A stretch of DNA of 64,000 bases. It comes from Chloroflexi bacterium OHK40 (GTDB lineage Bacteria; Chloroflexota; Chloroflexia; Chloroflexales; Chloroflexaceae). Position 1 is the stretch's first letter; each line of letters starts with the position of its first letter. The notes beneath the pieces are model-generated. The model did no database searches. It was not told where the DNA came from and saw only the letters and a program-made list of their open reading frames with translations. Location: the NCBI GenBank assembly GCA_004367505.1, contig SFCB01000291.1, positions 46,680-110,679 of the forward strand, given 5' to 3'. Positions 18,042 to 26,718 of this stretch are shown in pieces. Position numbers and translations under genes: made by a program.

Positions 18042-18437
18042 CTAAGGGGCGGTCGGAAGGAGCAACTGCTGGATGGTTTCCTCGAGTAACTCCAGCGTGA
18101 AAGGTTTGCCTATAAAACGATCGACGCCTGCCTCCATCGCGCGACGCTGCAAGTCGGGGTAGGCGTAGGCACTGATCATCAGGACTGGGAGGTGAGGCCG
18201 GGCGGCCTTGACGTGGCGCGTGAGCTCCAGGCCATCGAGCTCGGGCATGCGATAGTCGGTGATCACCATCGCTACCTGGCGCCGGCCAAGCTCGTCGAGG
18301 GCGATGCGACCATTGGTGCAGGGGACGATCTCGTAGGCCCGCGCGAGGTCGCGCATAAGGCGCCGCAGCAAGCCCATAATGCCGCTCTCATCCTCGACCA
18401 GCAGAATGGCCAGCGGGTCGTTCGGTACCTGGCTCAT
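18042..18437 (-). CDS. single-domain response regulator (CheY-like receiver)
   Basis: A 131-residue receiver with no output domain. It has the acidic pocket LLVEDES, the phospho-acceptor Asp in MVITDYRMPELDG, a switch Ser in LMISAY and the conserved Lys in FIGKPF. The gene ends 88 bp before the start of the ATPase-winged-helix gene and is read in the same direction. The ATG at 18437 is chosen because the receiver fold begins directly after it and GAGG is nine bases upstream. No histidine kinase is in the window. It probably relays a phosphorylation signal to the NTPase cluster, which is inference. Confidence 0.85.
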   Translation of the reverse strand: MSQVPNDPLAILLVEDESGIMGLLRRLMRDLARAYEIVPCTNGRIALDELGRRQVAMVITDYRMPELDGLELTRHVKAARPHLPVLMISAYAYPDLQRRAMEAGVDRFIGKPFTLELLEETIQQLLLPTAP

Positions 18438-18577
18438 AGGCCCTTGCCTCATACTGCTACACAGCCTGATCCTCACCATCGGGCGGGCCGCGACGGCAGG
18501 TCGCACGGCGCAGCCACCGCTCTCTCGGTCCACGGAGCGCGCAGGCCTCACCACGCCATGCTGGCTCTGCGATACAT

Positions 18578-18628
18578 TGTCGTACGTGCAATCTGCGCAA
18601 TTATGGCCGAAGTGAGCGCGCACGTCAA
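18578..18628 (-). promoter_or_regulatory. promoter of the receiver gene with a TACGACA half-site
   Basis: On the minus strand TTGACG (18628-18623), N17, CATAAT (18605-18600), with a predicted start near 18593. The heptamer TACGACA (18584-18578) follows at about +10 and is the same half-site as in the palindrome at 17983-18001. The untranslated leader would be about 155 nt. Confidence 0.6.
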
Positions 18629-18639
18629 TTGTGTGCTGC

Positions 18640-18688
18640 TATCCACAAGATATCCACACCCCCACGGGGCTTCCGGAATCTCTCCACA
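18640..18688 (+). repeat. TATCCACA direct repeats
   Basis: TATCCACA at 18640-18647 and 18651-18658, 11 bp apart, with a weaker TCTCCACA at 18681-18688. They match eight of the nine bases of a DnaA box (TTATCCACA). They lie upstream of the band-7 gene and behind the divergent receiver promoter. DnaA binding or another factor with helical phasing is possible. Confidence 0.4.
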
Positions 18689-18825
18689 CCGATGGCCTTG
18701 AGGGCTCCCCGGCTTATGGGCTAGAGTACGCATACCGACAGAGCAGCGCCATCCCCCAACCTCCCCGAAGGCTCCGTCGAGCGCACGGCGTGGCTACCGC
18801 CGCGCCCAGAGTGAAGGAGGCCAGT

Positions 18826-20004
18826 ATGCGCACGCTCGGCTTCGTTCTGCTGTTGATCCACAGCCTTACCCTGATCGGTATCGCCCGGCTCTACCCCGAG
18901 CCGACGACCCTCGTGCTCTGCCTGGCGCTCTTCGTGATCGGCGGCGTACTGGCGGCACTGGGCCTCTTCACCAGCTATGGTCTGCTGGCGGCGCTCAGCG
19001 TGGTCACGGCAGGTGGGGTGGGCTACGGCCTGGCCACCCGAGCCCTCTGGCTGAGCCCCGCAGCGGGGCTGGCGATGGCAATCGTGGCAATGGGCCTGAC
19101 ACTGGGCCTCCAGGCCTGGATTCGTAGCCGGCTGCAGCGCGTCTTCTTCAACGAGTTGCTGGTGGTGATCTACCCGCAGAACGGCGGCTTCGGGGTCGTA
19201 CAGGGCCCGGCATGGTTCTACCCCGTTGCCGGGGCGGTGGAGCCACTGGCACTCATGCCGTGCTACCAGCAGGAGTACGAGCTGCGGCTCACCCGCGTGA
19301 ACACCCGGCCCCAGCCCGGGCCCCTGGGCGAGGTCGGCGAGAATATCGACGAACTGGTGGTCGAACTGGTCTTCCAGCTGCACCCCGCCAACTGCCTGCG
19401 GATCTTCGGCGTGCATAACCAGGAAGCGATCTTCCGCGCGGCAGCTACCGAGGCCGGGGCGGCCATGCCGGCGGCCATGCGTGACCGGCGCTTCTGGTCG
19501 GCGGCGTGGCGCCACGCCCTGGCCGACATCACCGAGCGCATTGTGCGCACGGAGGTTCACCGCTCGGGGCTGACGGCCCTGGAGGTGCGCCATCAGCGCG
19601 AGCGGATCGAGGCGGCGGTGCTCGCAAGGCTGCGGGCCGAGGCAACCAACCTCGGCCTCGAGATCCTCGAGTGCAATCTGCTCCAGGTGGAGCCCGATGA
19701 GGCCAGCGCGACGATGGCCAGCCGTGAGACGATGTTGCGTGCCCAGGGGCGAGCCGAGGAGATCGCCATCACCGGTGAGGCCCATGCCATGGCTCGCGCC
19801 GCCCTCGTCCGCGAGGTGGTAGCGGCCGTGCGCGCCAGTGGCGCCCAGGTGTCGCCCCGAACGATCGACCTGATCGTCCAGGGTGTACTGCCCCAGGCGC
19901 TCCTCGGGGCCTACATGCGCCCCAGCGCAGACCTGCCGGATACGCTGATGGATCTGCACAGTCGCCCGGGCGGCCCCCACCCTGGCGATCCGGCCCGCAA
20001 CTGA
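18826..20004 (+). CDS. SPFH/band-7 domain membrane protein
   Basis: A 392-residue protein. Three to four hydrophobic helices lie in the first 110 residues. A band-7/SPFH-like domain follows (about 115-290), from LLVVIYPQNGGFGVVQGP to the segment QRERIEAAVLARLRAEATNLGLEILECNL, which is typical of stomatin/flotillin-type proteins, and then an Ala/Arg-rich helix. Such proteins form membrane scaffolds. The AAGGAGG Shine-Dalgarno five bases before 18826 fixes the start; the frame extends upstream without family similarity. No NfeD or protease partner is adjacent. Confidence 0.8.
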   Translation: MRTLGFVLLLIHSLTLIGIARLYPEPTTLVLCLALFVIGGVLAALGLFTSYGLLAALSVVTAGGVGYGLATRALWLSPAAGLAMAIVAMGLTLGLQAWIRSRLQRVFFNELLVVIYPQNGGFGVVQGPAWFYPVAGAVEPLALMPCYQQEYELRLTRVNTRPQPGPLGEVGENIDELVVELVFQLHPANCLRIFGVHNQEAIFRAAATEAGAAMPAAMRDRRFWSAAWRHALADITERIVRTEVHRSGLTALEVRHQRERIEAAVLARLRAEATNLGLEILECNLLQVEPDEASATMASRETMLRAQGRAEEIAITGEAHAMARAALVREVVAAVRASGAQVSPRTIDLIVQGVLPQALLGAYMRPSADLPDTLMDLHSRPGGPHPGDPARN

Positions 20005-20070
20005 TGCCGGTGCCGGAAGCGATCGCCATCATCTCCGGCGTGGCCAACGAGCGGAGGCGATAGCGGCCCA

Positions 20071-20127
20071 CGGCGCGCCAGGGGGGCTCGGCCGGGCGGA
20101 GCGCCCACCGGCCCGCCTGGCGCGCCG
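20071..20127. terminator. large hairpin between convergent genes
   Basis: CGGCGCGCCAGG (20071-20082) and CCTGGCGCGCCG (20116-20127) are perfect 12-bp arms around a GC-rich loop that can pair further. It sits between the convergent band-7 and MFS genes, where a two-way terminator is expected. No T-run is seen. Confidence 0.5.
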
Positions 20128-20213
20128 CTCAAGTGTATGCTCGTGGCCTACCGTTACGCACCCTGAGGAGGCCGTAGCGCAGGGAGTTGCACACCGCGAC
20201 CGTGGGTGAGACG

Positions 20214-21485
20214 CTACTGGCCCGCCTGGCGTGGCTCCGCTGCGGCGGGAGCAACCACCTGCCAGTGGAGTGCGGCTAGGCCGGCAAGCCCGACGAGGGC
20301 GAGGAGCGCGAAGACGGTCGGGTAGCCGGTAATGCCGGCCAGAGCGCCAGCCACGAGCGGACCAAGCGCTGCCACCGGCGCCAGGGCGGTGTTGGCCACG
20401 CCGATGTAGGTGGGGCGCTCGGCCGGCGGGCTGAAGGCAAAAACGAGCGTGAAGCCCGAGAGTTGAAAGCCTGCCTGCGAGGCCCCCACTAGAGCGAAGA
20501 TCACCGTAAACCAGGAGGCAGCCGGGGCTACCAGCGCCAGCAGCAGCGCGAGCATGCCGAGGGCGGTGGAGAGCTCCAATACCTGCTTGTGGCCCCAGCG
20601 ATCGGCCAGGGCACCCAGACCGAGATTGCCGAGAGCCTGGGCCCCGAGGAGAACCCCGGTGAAGAGCCCGATCTGGGCCGCCGGCGGATCGAAGCGCTCC
20701 AGGGCGGCTGCGGTGAGGAAGGCGTGCCCCACCAGGCCCAGGGAGATCGCGGCCCGGCAGAGCAGGTAGCGCCGGAAGCGCGTGTCGCGGCGCAGGAGCG
20801 GGCCGATCCCCCGCAGGAAGGCCACCAGCGGCTCGCGGGGCCGGGCGGGCTGCGGCGCCTCTAGCGTGGCCGCCAGGAAGACGTAGGAGATCGCCATACA
20901 ACCAAAGCAGAGCAAAGCCAGCATGCCCGCGCTCTGGGGGAAGGGCTGGCTGGCTAGCAGCGCGCCCGCAATGGCGCCGCCGCCCACACCCAGCAGGCCG
21001 CCCAGGCCCGCCTGGAGCCCGAAGAAGATCCCCCAGGAGCGCTCGGGGATGATCCGCGAGATGAAATCCTGCCAGGCCGTCGAGGTCAGCCCGGCGCACA
21101 CTGAGAAGATCGCGTAGAGCCCGAAGATGATCACCAGCAGCGTGGCCGGCGCCAGCCCGGGCGCCAGCAGCAGCACCAGGCCCAGCACCAGGAACGGCAG
21201 GCGCTCACCAAGAGTGGCGGTAAGGATCAGCGGCTTGCGGCGCGGCAGCGAGGCCACGAGCGGAGCCATAAACAGCCCCGGCAGGAGCCAGCCCGCGTAG
21301 AAGATCGCCGGGATCAACCCCTGCAGCCAGCGGGCGTCGGAGAGGCGCTCAACCACCAGCGGCAGCACCGTAAACCGCGACACCATGCTGATACCCAGCA
21401 AGAACGCGCTGCCATCCAGCACGTTCAGCCAGAAGTTCCGCCCCGCATGGCGCGCTAGAAAGGCTTCGGTCTGCTCTGGTGTCAT
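20214..21485 (-). CDS. major facilitator superfamily transporter
   Basis: A 423-residue protein with about twelve hydrophobic helices and a central loop near residue 200 (EAPQPARPREPL). The loop after helix 2 has a SLPRRKPLIL-type charged motif, and the second half has ALADRWGHKQVLE, an MFS motif A (G-x-L-A-D-R-x-G-x-K) in that position. The substrate is unknown, and the neighbours give no hint. The ATG at 21485 is used; a GTG at 21500 is possible. Confidence 0.85.
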   Translation of the reverse strand: MTPEQTEAFLARHAGRNFWLNVLDGSAFLLGISMVSRFTVLPLVVERLSDARWLQGLIPAIFYAGWLLPGLFMAPLVASLPRRKPLILTATLGERLPFLVLGLVLLLAPGLAPATLLVIIFGLYAIFSVCAGLTSTAWQDFISRIIPERSWGIFFGLQAGLGGLLGVGGGAIAGALLASQPFPQSAGMLALLCFGCMAISYVFLAATLEAPQPARPREPLVAFLRGIGPLLRRDTRFRRYLLCRAAISLGLVGHAFLTAAALERFDPPAAQIGLFTGVLLGAQALGNLGLGALADRWGHKQVLELSTALGMLALLLALVAPAASWFTVIFALVGASQAGFQLSGFTLVFAFSPPAERPTYIGVANTALAPVAALGPLVAGALAGITGYPTVFALLALVGLAGLAALHWQVVAPAAAEPRQAGQ

Positions 21486-21541
21486 GGCCTTTTGTACCAC
21501 CTCTTGTTGCTGCCACCGCCTACCTCCCCCGCACGGCTGTC

Positions 21542-21653
21542 ACGCCCGCGAACGCGGGCGTCCAGGCCGCCCCCCGCAGGCGGGGCTACACCCTCGCACC
21601 GCTGGCACCCCCGCGCAAGCGGGCCTCCAGACCCCTCCGCGCAGGCGGGGGGC
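21542..21653. repeat. cluster of four GC-rich hairpin-family repeats
   Basis: Four palindromic cores lie at 21542-21561 (ACGCCCGCG-AA-CGCGGGCGT), 21572-21585 (CCCCGC-AG-GCGGGG), 21610-21623 (CCCGC-GCAA-GCGGG) and 21632-21653 (a CTCCGC-GCAG-GCGGGG core). Copies 1 and 3 continue with TCCAG. Spacing is irregular (about 25-40 bp centre to centre) and the sequences differ, so this is a cluster of REP-like hairpins and not a CRISPR array. It fills most of the 259-bp gap before the BNR gene stop. Confidence 0.7.
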
Positions 21654-21744
21654 CCGGGAACGACCCAGCCCGCCACGTGCCACCCACTGGTGTCCGGACG
21701 TCACGGTCTCACGCTGCACACCCACTGCGGCGCACCACCATCCC

Positions 21745-24700
21745 CTATGGCCGCGCCATCACCGCGCCCGGCCCAAGCTCGGCGATGCGCGCGTTGAGGC
21801 CAGGCAGCGCCGACTCGACCAGGGCGTTAAAGCGACCGATCTGCTCCTCGATCTGCCCGGCCAGGTGGGCGTACACCGCCTCGGCCGCATCGGTAGGCCG
21901 GTACTCGCCCAACTCCACGACCGCGGGGAGAGATTTCAGCTTTTCCAGCAGCCGTACGCCGTGGTTCAGATTATCGGCCCAGCCAGGGCGGAGGCCCGGC
22001 ACCACGAGCGTCTTCTCGATCTCCAGCACGCTATCGCGCAAGCTCCTGGCCGCCTCGCGCACGCTCTCACCACCCTTCACGCCCTCGGCCCGCTTGACCC
22101 AGCCATCGAGCTGAGCCCGCAGATCGCGCATGCGGTTCACCGCCTTGCAGGCGCCGTCCAGGGTCCGGTGAATGCGCATGGCCAGGTCGGTCTGCGCCTG
22201 GATGTCGGCGTCGCTGGTGGTGATGTCCGGCTCCTTGACGACCTGGAGCGCACGGGTGTAGCTCTGCCCACCCACCGTCAGCGTGAGTTGGTAGGTGCCG
22301 GGGGGCACCCGTGGGCCGGGCACCTCGGCCTCTGCCACCGGGTCAGTGCCCTCGATCTTCGTTGCGGGGGCGATCCGCAGATCCCACACGAAGCGATTCC
22401 AGCCGGCCTTTGCGGGCAGCTTTGGGGCCTTATCGTCGGGCTTCGGCTCCTGCTGGCCCTCGCCCTCACCCTCCGCCGGCGTGGCCGGCTCGGGCTTGCT
22501 GGTGAAGTGACGCAGCTCGTTGCCTGCCGCGTCGCTGATCCGCAGGCTGATCGGCTCGCCGGGCGCCTCGGCCAGGTAGTAGCCAATCACCGCGCCTCTG
22601 GGCGGGTTGGTGCCCACGTCCAGGTCTTTGCGCTGCAACTCGCCGCTGGCGTCTTTCGCCATCCGAAAGGCGCCGCCGATCGAGCCGATATAGTTGGTTC
22701 CCGGCTCGGGCTGCGTCCAGTCTACGCCGATCAGGTAACGGATGGCCGGGCGCGTGGGCGCCAGGTAGGCTGCCCCCAGCTCGGCGGGCAGCTCGCGCAG
22801 CGGCGTCAGATCGTCCAGCACCCAGATCGAGCGGCCATGCGTGCCGGCGATCAGGTCGCCATCTTTGATCAGCAGGTCGTGGATCGGGCTCACCGGCAGG
22901 TTCAACTGGAAGCGGGACCACGAAGCCCCATCGTCGAGCGAGAGGTATATCCCTGTCTCGGTGCCGGCAAAGAGCAGGCCCTGGCGCACCGGGTCGCAGC
23001 GGATCACCCGCGTGAAGTCGTGCTCGGGGATGCCAGTGTCAATCCGCTGCCAGCTGGCGCCGTAGTCGCTCGTCTTGAACAGGTAGGGCTTGTAGTCATC
23101 GTGCTTATAGCGCGTGGCGGCTACATAGGCCGTTGCCCTGTCGAAGGGCGAGAGCTCGATGCAGCTGATCATGGTGAAGGGGGGCAACTCCGGCGGGGTG
23201 ATCTCCGTCCAGCTGGCGCCCCCATCGCGCGTGATGTGCATCAGGCCATCGTCGGAGCCGGCCCAGAGCACGCCCCGCTCATGGGGTGACTCGGCGAGCG
23301 CAAAGACGGTGGCATAGGTCTCGGCGCCGATCGCGTCGAGGTTCACCGGGCCGCCGGTGGGCTTGAGCGTCTCCGGGTCGGCGCGGGTGAGGTCGGGGCT
23401 GATCGGCTGCCAACTCTGGCCCTCATCGGTGGAGCGGAAGACCAGATTGCCACCAATGTAGAGCGTGCCCGGGTCGTGGGACGAAATGATGATCGGGTAG
23501 GTCCAGGCGAAGCGGTACTTGTGCTCACCCGCGCCCACCCCACTCGCGTACTCGGGCCAGGTGGTAATCAGCCGTAGCTGGCGGGTTCGATGGTCGTAGC
23601 GCTGCAGGGCATTGCCGCCGCCTGGCGAGGAGCCGATCGCGCCGACATAGACAATATTCGGGTCATCGGGGCGCACAGCAATGTAGCCGCTCTCGCCGGT
23701 GCCAGCCACAAAGCAATCGCGCCAGCCGATGCCATTGTGCCGGGTGCGCGAGGGCACCGCGATACTCGTATTGTCCTGCTGGGTGCCATAGACGTAGTAG
23801 GGCAGGCGCGTATCGGCGGCGATATGGTAAAACTGGGCCGTGGGCTGGTTGTAGATCGTCGACCAGGTGCTGCCGCCATTGAGCGAGACGTTGGCGCCAC
23901 CATCGTTGCCCTGGATCATCCGCCAGTTATCATTCGGGTCGATCCAGATATCGTGGTTGTCGCCGTGGGGGGTGGGGATGGTGTGAAAACTGCGGCCGCC
24001 ATCGTTGGAGCGGTGCAGGTCCAGGTTGTTCACATAGACCGTCTCGGCGTCCACCGGGTCCGCCGTCACGTGGGTGTAGTACCAAGCGCGGGAGACGAGG
24101 TGCTGGTTGTCGCTCACTCGCTCCCAGGTGGCGCCGTAGTCGTCGGAGCGGTAGAGACCGCCCTCCTTCCGGTGCTCGATCAGCGCCCACACGCGGCCGG
24201 GTCGAGCGGGCGAGGCGCTGACGCCAACCTTACCCCAGAGGCCCTTCGGCAGGCCCGGGCGGCCAGTAATCTCCTCCCAGCTCTCTCCGCCATCCTGGGA
24301 CATCCAGAGGCCGCTCTCGGGGCCACCGCTCGAGATTTGCCAGAAGCTGCGGTAGGCCTGCCAGATCGCCGCGTAGAGGATGCGCGGGTTGTTCGGATCC
24401 AGGCTCAGATCCACCGCACCGGCCCGCTCGCTCCGGAACAGCACCTTGCGCCACGTCTCACCGCCATCGGTCGATTTAAAGACGCCGCGCTCGGGGTTGG
24501 GGCCGAAGGCGTGGCCGAGCGCCGCCACATAGACCACGTCCGGGTTCTGCGGATGCACGCGGATCTTCCCGATGTGGCGCGTGTCGGCCAGGCCCATATG
24601 GCGCCATGTGCGGCCCGCGTCGGTGGATTTGTAAACGCCGTCGCCGTGGCTCACATCGATGCGGATGGTCGTCTCGCCGGTGCCGGCATAGATCACATTC

Positions 24701-24936
24701 GGGTCGGAGTCGGCCACGGCGAGGGCACCCACCGAGGCAGTGTTGAAGAAGCCGTCGGAGACACACTCCCAATACGTGCCGGCGTCGGTCGTCTTCCAGA
24801 CGCCGCCGGCCACGGCGCCAAAGTAGAACACATTGCGGTCGCGCGGGTCGCCGGCTACGGCAACAACGCGCCCGCCACGGAATGGGCCAATGCAGCGCCA
24901 CTCCAGCAGGCCCTTGAAATCGGTGGGCTCAGGCAT
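21745..24936 (-). CDS. large BNR/sortilin-like beta-propeller protein
   Basis: A 1063-residue protein. The first 750 residues hold many BNR/Asp-box repeats of the S-x-D-x-G-x-x-W type (KTTDAGTYW, KSTDAGRTW, KSTDGGETW, MSQDGGESW, HITRDGGASW, KTSDYGASW and others) and belong to the VPS10/sortilin-like glycosyl hydrolase-related family. After about 750 comes a beta-rich domain, then a Glu/Pro-rich stretch, and from about 915 a helical tail. No signal peptide is seen, so it is probably cytoplasmic or exported by another route. The ATG at 24936 has GGAG eight bases upstream. Sialidase activity is not supported. The exact role is unknown. Confidence 0.85.
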   Translation of the reverse strand: MPEPTDFKGLLEWRCIGPFRGGRVVAVAGDPRDRNVFYFGAVAGGVWKTTDAGTYWECVSDGFFNTASVGALAVADSDPNVIYAGTGETTIRIDVSHGDGVYKSTDAGRTWRHMGLADTRHIGKIRVHPQNPDVVYVAALGHAFGPNPERGVFKSTDGGETWRKVLFRSERAGAVDLSLDPNNPRILYAAIWQAYRSFWQISSGGPESGLWMSQDGGESWEEITGRPGLPKGLWGKVGVSASPARPGRVWALIEHRKEGGLYRSDDYGATWERVSDNQHLVSRAWYYTHVTADPVDAETVYVNNLDLHRSNDGGRSFHTIPTPHGDNHDIWIDPNDNWRMIQGNDGGANVSLNGGSTWSTIYNQPTAQFYHIAADTRLPYYVYGTQQDNTSIAVPSRTRHNGIGWRDCFVAGTGESGYIAVRPDDPNIVYVGAIGSSPGGGNALQRYDHRTRQLRLITTWPEYASGVGAGEHKYRFAWTYPIIISSHDPGTLYIGGNLVFRSTDEGQSWQPISPDLTRADPETLKPTGGPVNLDAIGAETYATVFALAESPHERGVLWAGSDDGLMHITRDGGASWTEITPPELPPFTMISCIELSPFDRATAYVAATRYKHDDYKPYLFKTSDYGASWQRIDTGIPEHDFTRVIRCDPVRQGLLFAGTETGIYLSLDDGASWSRFQLNLPVSPIHDLLIKDGDLIAGTHGRSIWVLDDLTPLRELPAELGAAYLAPTRPAIRYLIGVDWTQPEPGTNYIGSIGGAFRMAKDASGELQRKDLDVGTNPPRGAVIGYYLAEAPGEPISLRISDAAGNELRHFTSKPEPATPAEGEGEGQQEPKPDDKAPKLPAKAGWNRFVWDLRIAPATKIEGTDPVAEAEVPGPRVPPGTYQLTLTVGGQSYTRALQVVKEPDITTSDADIQAQTDLAMRIHRTLDGACKAVNRMRDLRAQLDGWVKRAEGVKGGESVREAARSLRDSVLEIEKTLVVPGLRPGWADNLNHGVRLLEKLKSLPAVVELGEYRPTDAAEAVYAHLAGQIEEQIGRFNALVESALPGLNARIAELGPGAVMARP

Positions 24937-24988
24937 CGCTCTGCTCCGCATACTAGGGGGGCTCGTGGGTGCAACCTGGTGCCGCGCC

Positions 24989-25017
24989 ATTATCCCGGCG
25001 GAAGGTGGACTTGTCAA
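24989..25017 (-). promoter_or_regulatory. promoter of the BNR gene
   Basis: On the minus strand TTGACA (25017-25012), N17, GATAAT (24994-24989). The predicted start is about 46 nt before the ATG at 24936. The rest of the 303-bp divergent gap (24937-25239) shows only a TATCAT box near 25198 that could serve the puuD-like gene. Confidence 0.75.
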
Positions 25018-25239
25018 CCTTTCGCACGACCGGCAGTCGTACCATCCCGAACCCTATCCACCACGCTCGCGCACCTTCGGTCGCAGCCGAAGCAGCGTAC
25101 GCCGCGTGGCGCACGTACCGTGCCGTCCGCCAGCGGTGCATGAGGGCGAACTGGCGCGACGACGCCATCAGTCGCTGCGTACCATCGCGCAATCGGCTAT
25201 CATAGAGCTTACCCGCCGCAGACAGAGAAGCAAACGCCC

Positions 25240-26436
25240 ATGGACCCTGGACCAACGTTTCGCGAGCTACTCGACTTACTGATCCGCTGGACCCACGTGA
25301 TCGCCGGGATTATGTGGATCGGCAACTCGCTGCTCTTCAACTGGCTGGACCGTGTGCTCACCCGCGACGAGACGCGCTACCCCGAGTCCTTCGGCAAGAC
25401 GTGGCTGCTCCACAGCGGCGCCTTCTACGAGGTGGAGAAGACGCTGCTGCCGCCTGGCAAGCTACCCAGCCCCTTGCACTGGTTCATGTTCCAGAACCTC
25501 ACCACCTGGGTCTCCGGCATTGCGCTGCTCGTCCTTGTCTACTACATGGGCGATGCCGCCTACATGCTCGACCCGAACGTGGCGCGGATCGATCCGGCAA
25601 CGGCGATCGCCATCGGCGTGGGCACCCTGGTGGGCGGCTGGCTCATCTACGACCTGCTCTGGCGCTCGCCGCTTGGCCAGAACGGCCCCCTGGCCTTCGC
25701 CATCTCCATGGCGCTGCTGGTTGGCCTGAGCTACGGCCTCTCGCAGCTCCTCAGCGGGCGGGCCGCCTACATGCACGTAGGCGCCATGCTCGGCACCCTG
25801 ATGACAGGCAACGTCTGGTTCTACATCGTCCCCTCGCAGCGAGCGCTCGTGGCCGCCACCAGGGCCGGCCAGCCGCAAGATCCCGCCCTCTCCCAACGGG
25901 CCAAGCTGCGCTCTATTCATAACAACTACATGACCTTCCCGGTGATCTTCATCATGATCAGCAATCACTACCCGAGCACCTACGGGAGCTCGCTCGGCTG
26001 GCTGATCCTGAGCGTGCTAATGCTCTCGAGCGCCCTGGTGCGCCACGGCATGAACAGCCGCTTCACCTGGAAGCAGTGGCTCCCCTGGACGATAGGCGCG
26101 GGAGTGGCGGGCGCCGCCCTGGCCTTCGTGCTGATGCTCCGGCCCTGGGCGGCGCCGAGCACTGTGGCAGCGCCCGTGCCATTCAGCGAGGTCCAGGCGA
26201 TCGTGGAGCGGCGCTGCGTGAGCTGCCACGCCGAGCAGCCAACCGACCCGCTCTTCAACGCGCCGCCGGGGGGCGTCGTGCTCACTTCGCCCGAGCAACT
26301 GCGGCGCTACGCCGAGCAGATCCACACCCAGGTCGTCGTTTCACAGGCCATGCCCCTGGCCAACCGCACCGGAATGACCGACGAGGAGCGGGCCCGCATC
26401 GCCGCCTGGCTCGCCGCCGGCGCGCCGACCGAGTAG
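25240..26436 (+). CDS. puuD: PuuD-like membrane urate oxidase with C-terminal cytochrome c domain
   Basis: A 398-residue protein. The N-terminal part (1-295) has about eight membrane helices and the urate_ox_N signature, including HVIAGIMWIGNSLLFNWLD near residue 19 and GTLMTGNVWFYIVPSQR near 180. The C-terminal part (about 315-398) is a small cytochrome c with heme motif CVSCH and a distal Met-containing segment (QAMPLANRTGMT). In the known PuuD family, the membrane domain oxidises urate and electrons leave through the cytochrome. No other purine-degradation gene is near, so urate as substrate rests on family similarity only. Confidence 0.8.
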   Translation: MDPGPTFRELLDLLIRWTHVIAGIMWIGNSLLFNWLDRVLTRDETRYPESFGKTWLLHSGAFYEVEKTLLPPGKLPSPLHWFMFQNLTTWVSGIALLVLVYYMGDAAYMLDPNVARIDPATAIAIGVGTLVGGWLIYDLLWRSPLGQNGPLAFAISMALLVGLSYGLSQLLSGRAAYMHVGAMLGTLMTGNVWFYIVPSQRALVAATRAGQPQDPALSQRAKLRSIHNNYMTFPVIFIMISNHYPSTYGSSLGWLILSVLMLSSALVRHGMNSRFTWKQWLPWTIGAGVAGAALAFVLMLRPWAAPSTVAAPVPFSEVQAIVERRCVSCHAEQPTDPLFNAPPGGVVLTSPEQLRRYAEQIHTQVVVSQAMPLANRTGMTDEERARIAAWLAAGAPTE

Positions 26437-26579
26437 GGGCCGATCTGCGGGTGTGAGGTCCCGTCCCACCCGCCAGCCCGCCCTGGGCCTCACCGCTGCG
26501 GCACGCGCGGTGACCGCGCACAGGGGACGGGGTGAGGGGGGAAGGGCGACGGTGCAGCACCCCCGATCTGCCACCCCTT

Positions 26580-26608
26580 TTGCGTGGTGGCGCAGTCTGT
26601 GCTACACT
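26580..26608 (+). promoter_or_regulatory. promoter upstream of the 2-oxo acid dehydrogenase operon
   Basis: TTGCGT (26580-26585), N17, TACACT (26603-26608), with predicted transcription start near 26615. Confidence 0.55.
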
Positions 26609-26689
26609 GCGGGCATGAGAGGCCGTCAATGGGGACGGCGCTGGTCGGCGGTGGATGCATCTGCGCACCCTGGCTGACACACGCGCACC

Positions 26690-26718
26690 AACGCCCCAGT
26701 GCCGCCGCACGGGGCGTT
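26690..26718 (+). terminator. terminator-like hairpin in the leader (attenuator or small-RNA end)
   Basis: AACGCCCC (26690-26697) pairs with GGGGCGTT (26711-26718), and the interior GTGC/GCAC (26699-26702, 26707-26710) adds four more pairs around a CGCC loop. The 3' side runs on as TTTGCTATTT. It stands only 33 bases before the E1 alpha ATG, so it would either stop a short RNA or act as an attenuator. Confidence 0.55.

Noticed and set aside
18640..18688. Replication origin suggested by DnaA-like boxes
   Set aside because: Only two good boxes, no AT-rich unwinding stretch and no dnaA, dnaN, gyrB or rpmH nearby.
21542..21653. Looked like a short CRISPR array of type I-E-like repeats
   Set aside because: The four hairpins differ in sequence, spacing is irregular, there are no spacers of constant length and no cas genes.
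23590..25143. A 517-codon frame antisense to the BNR gene
   Set aside because: Valine/histidine-rich shadow of Asp/His codons of the sense repeats, without motifs.
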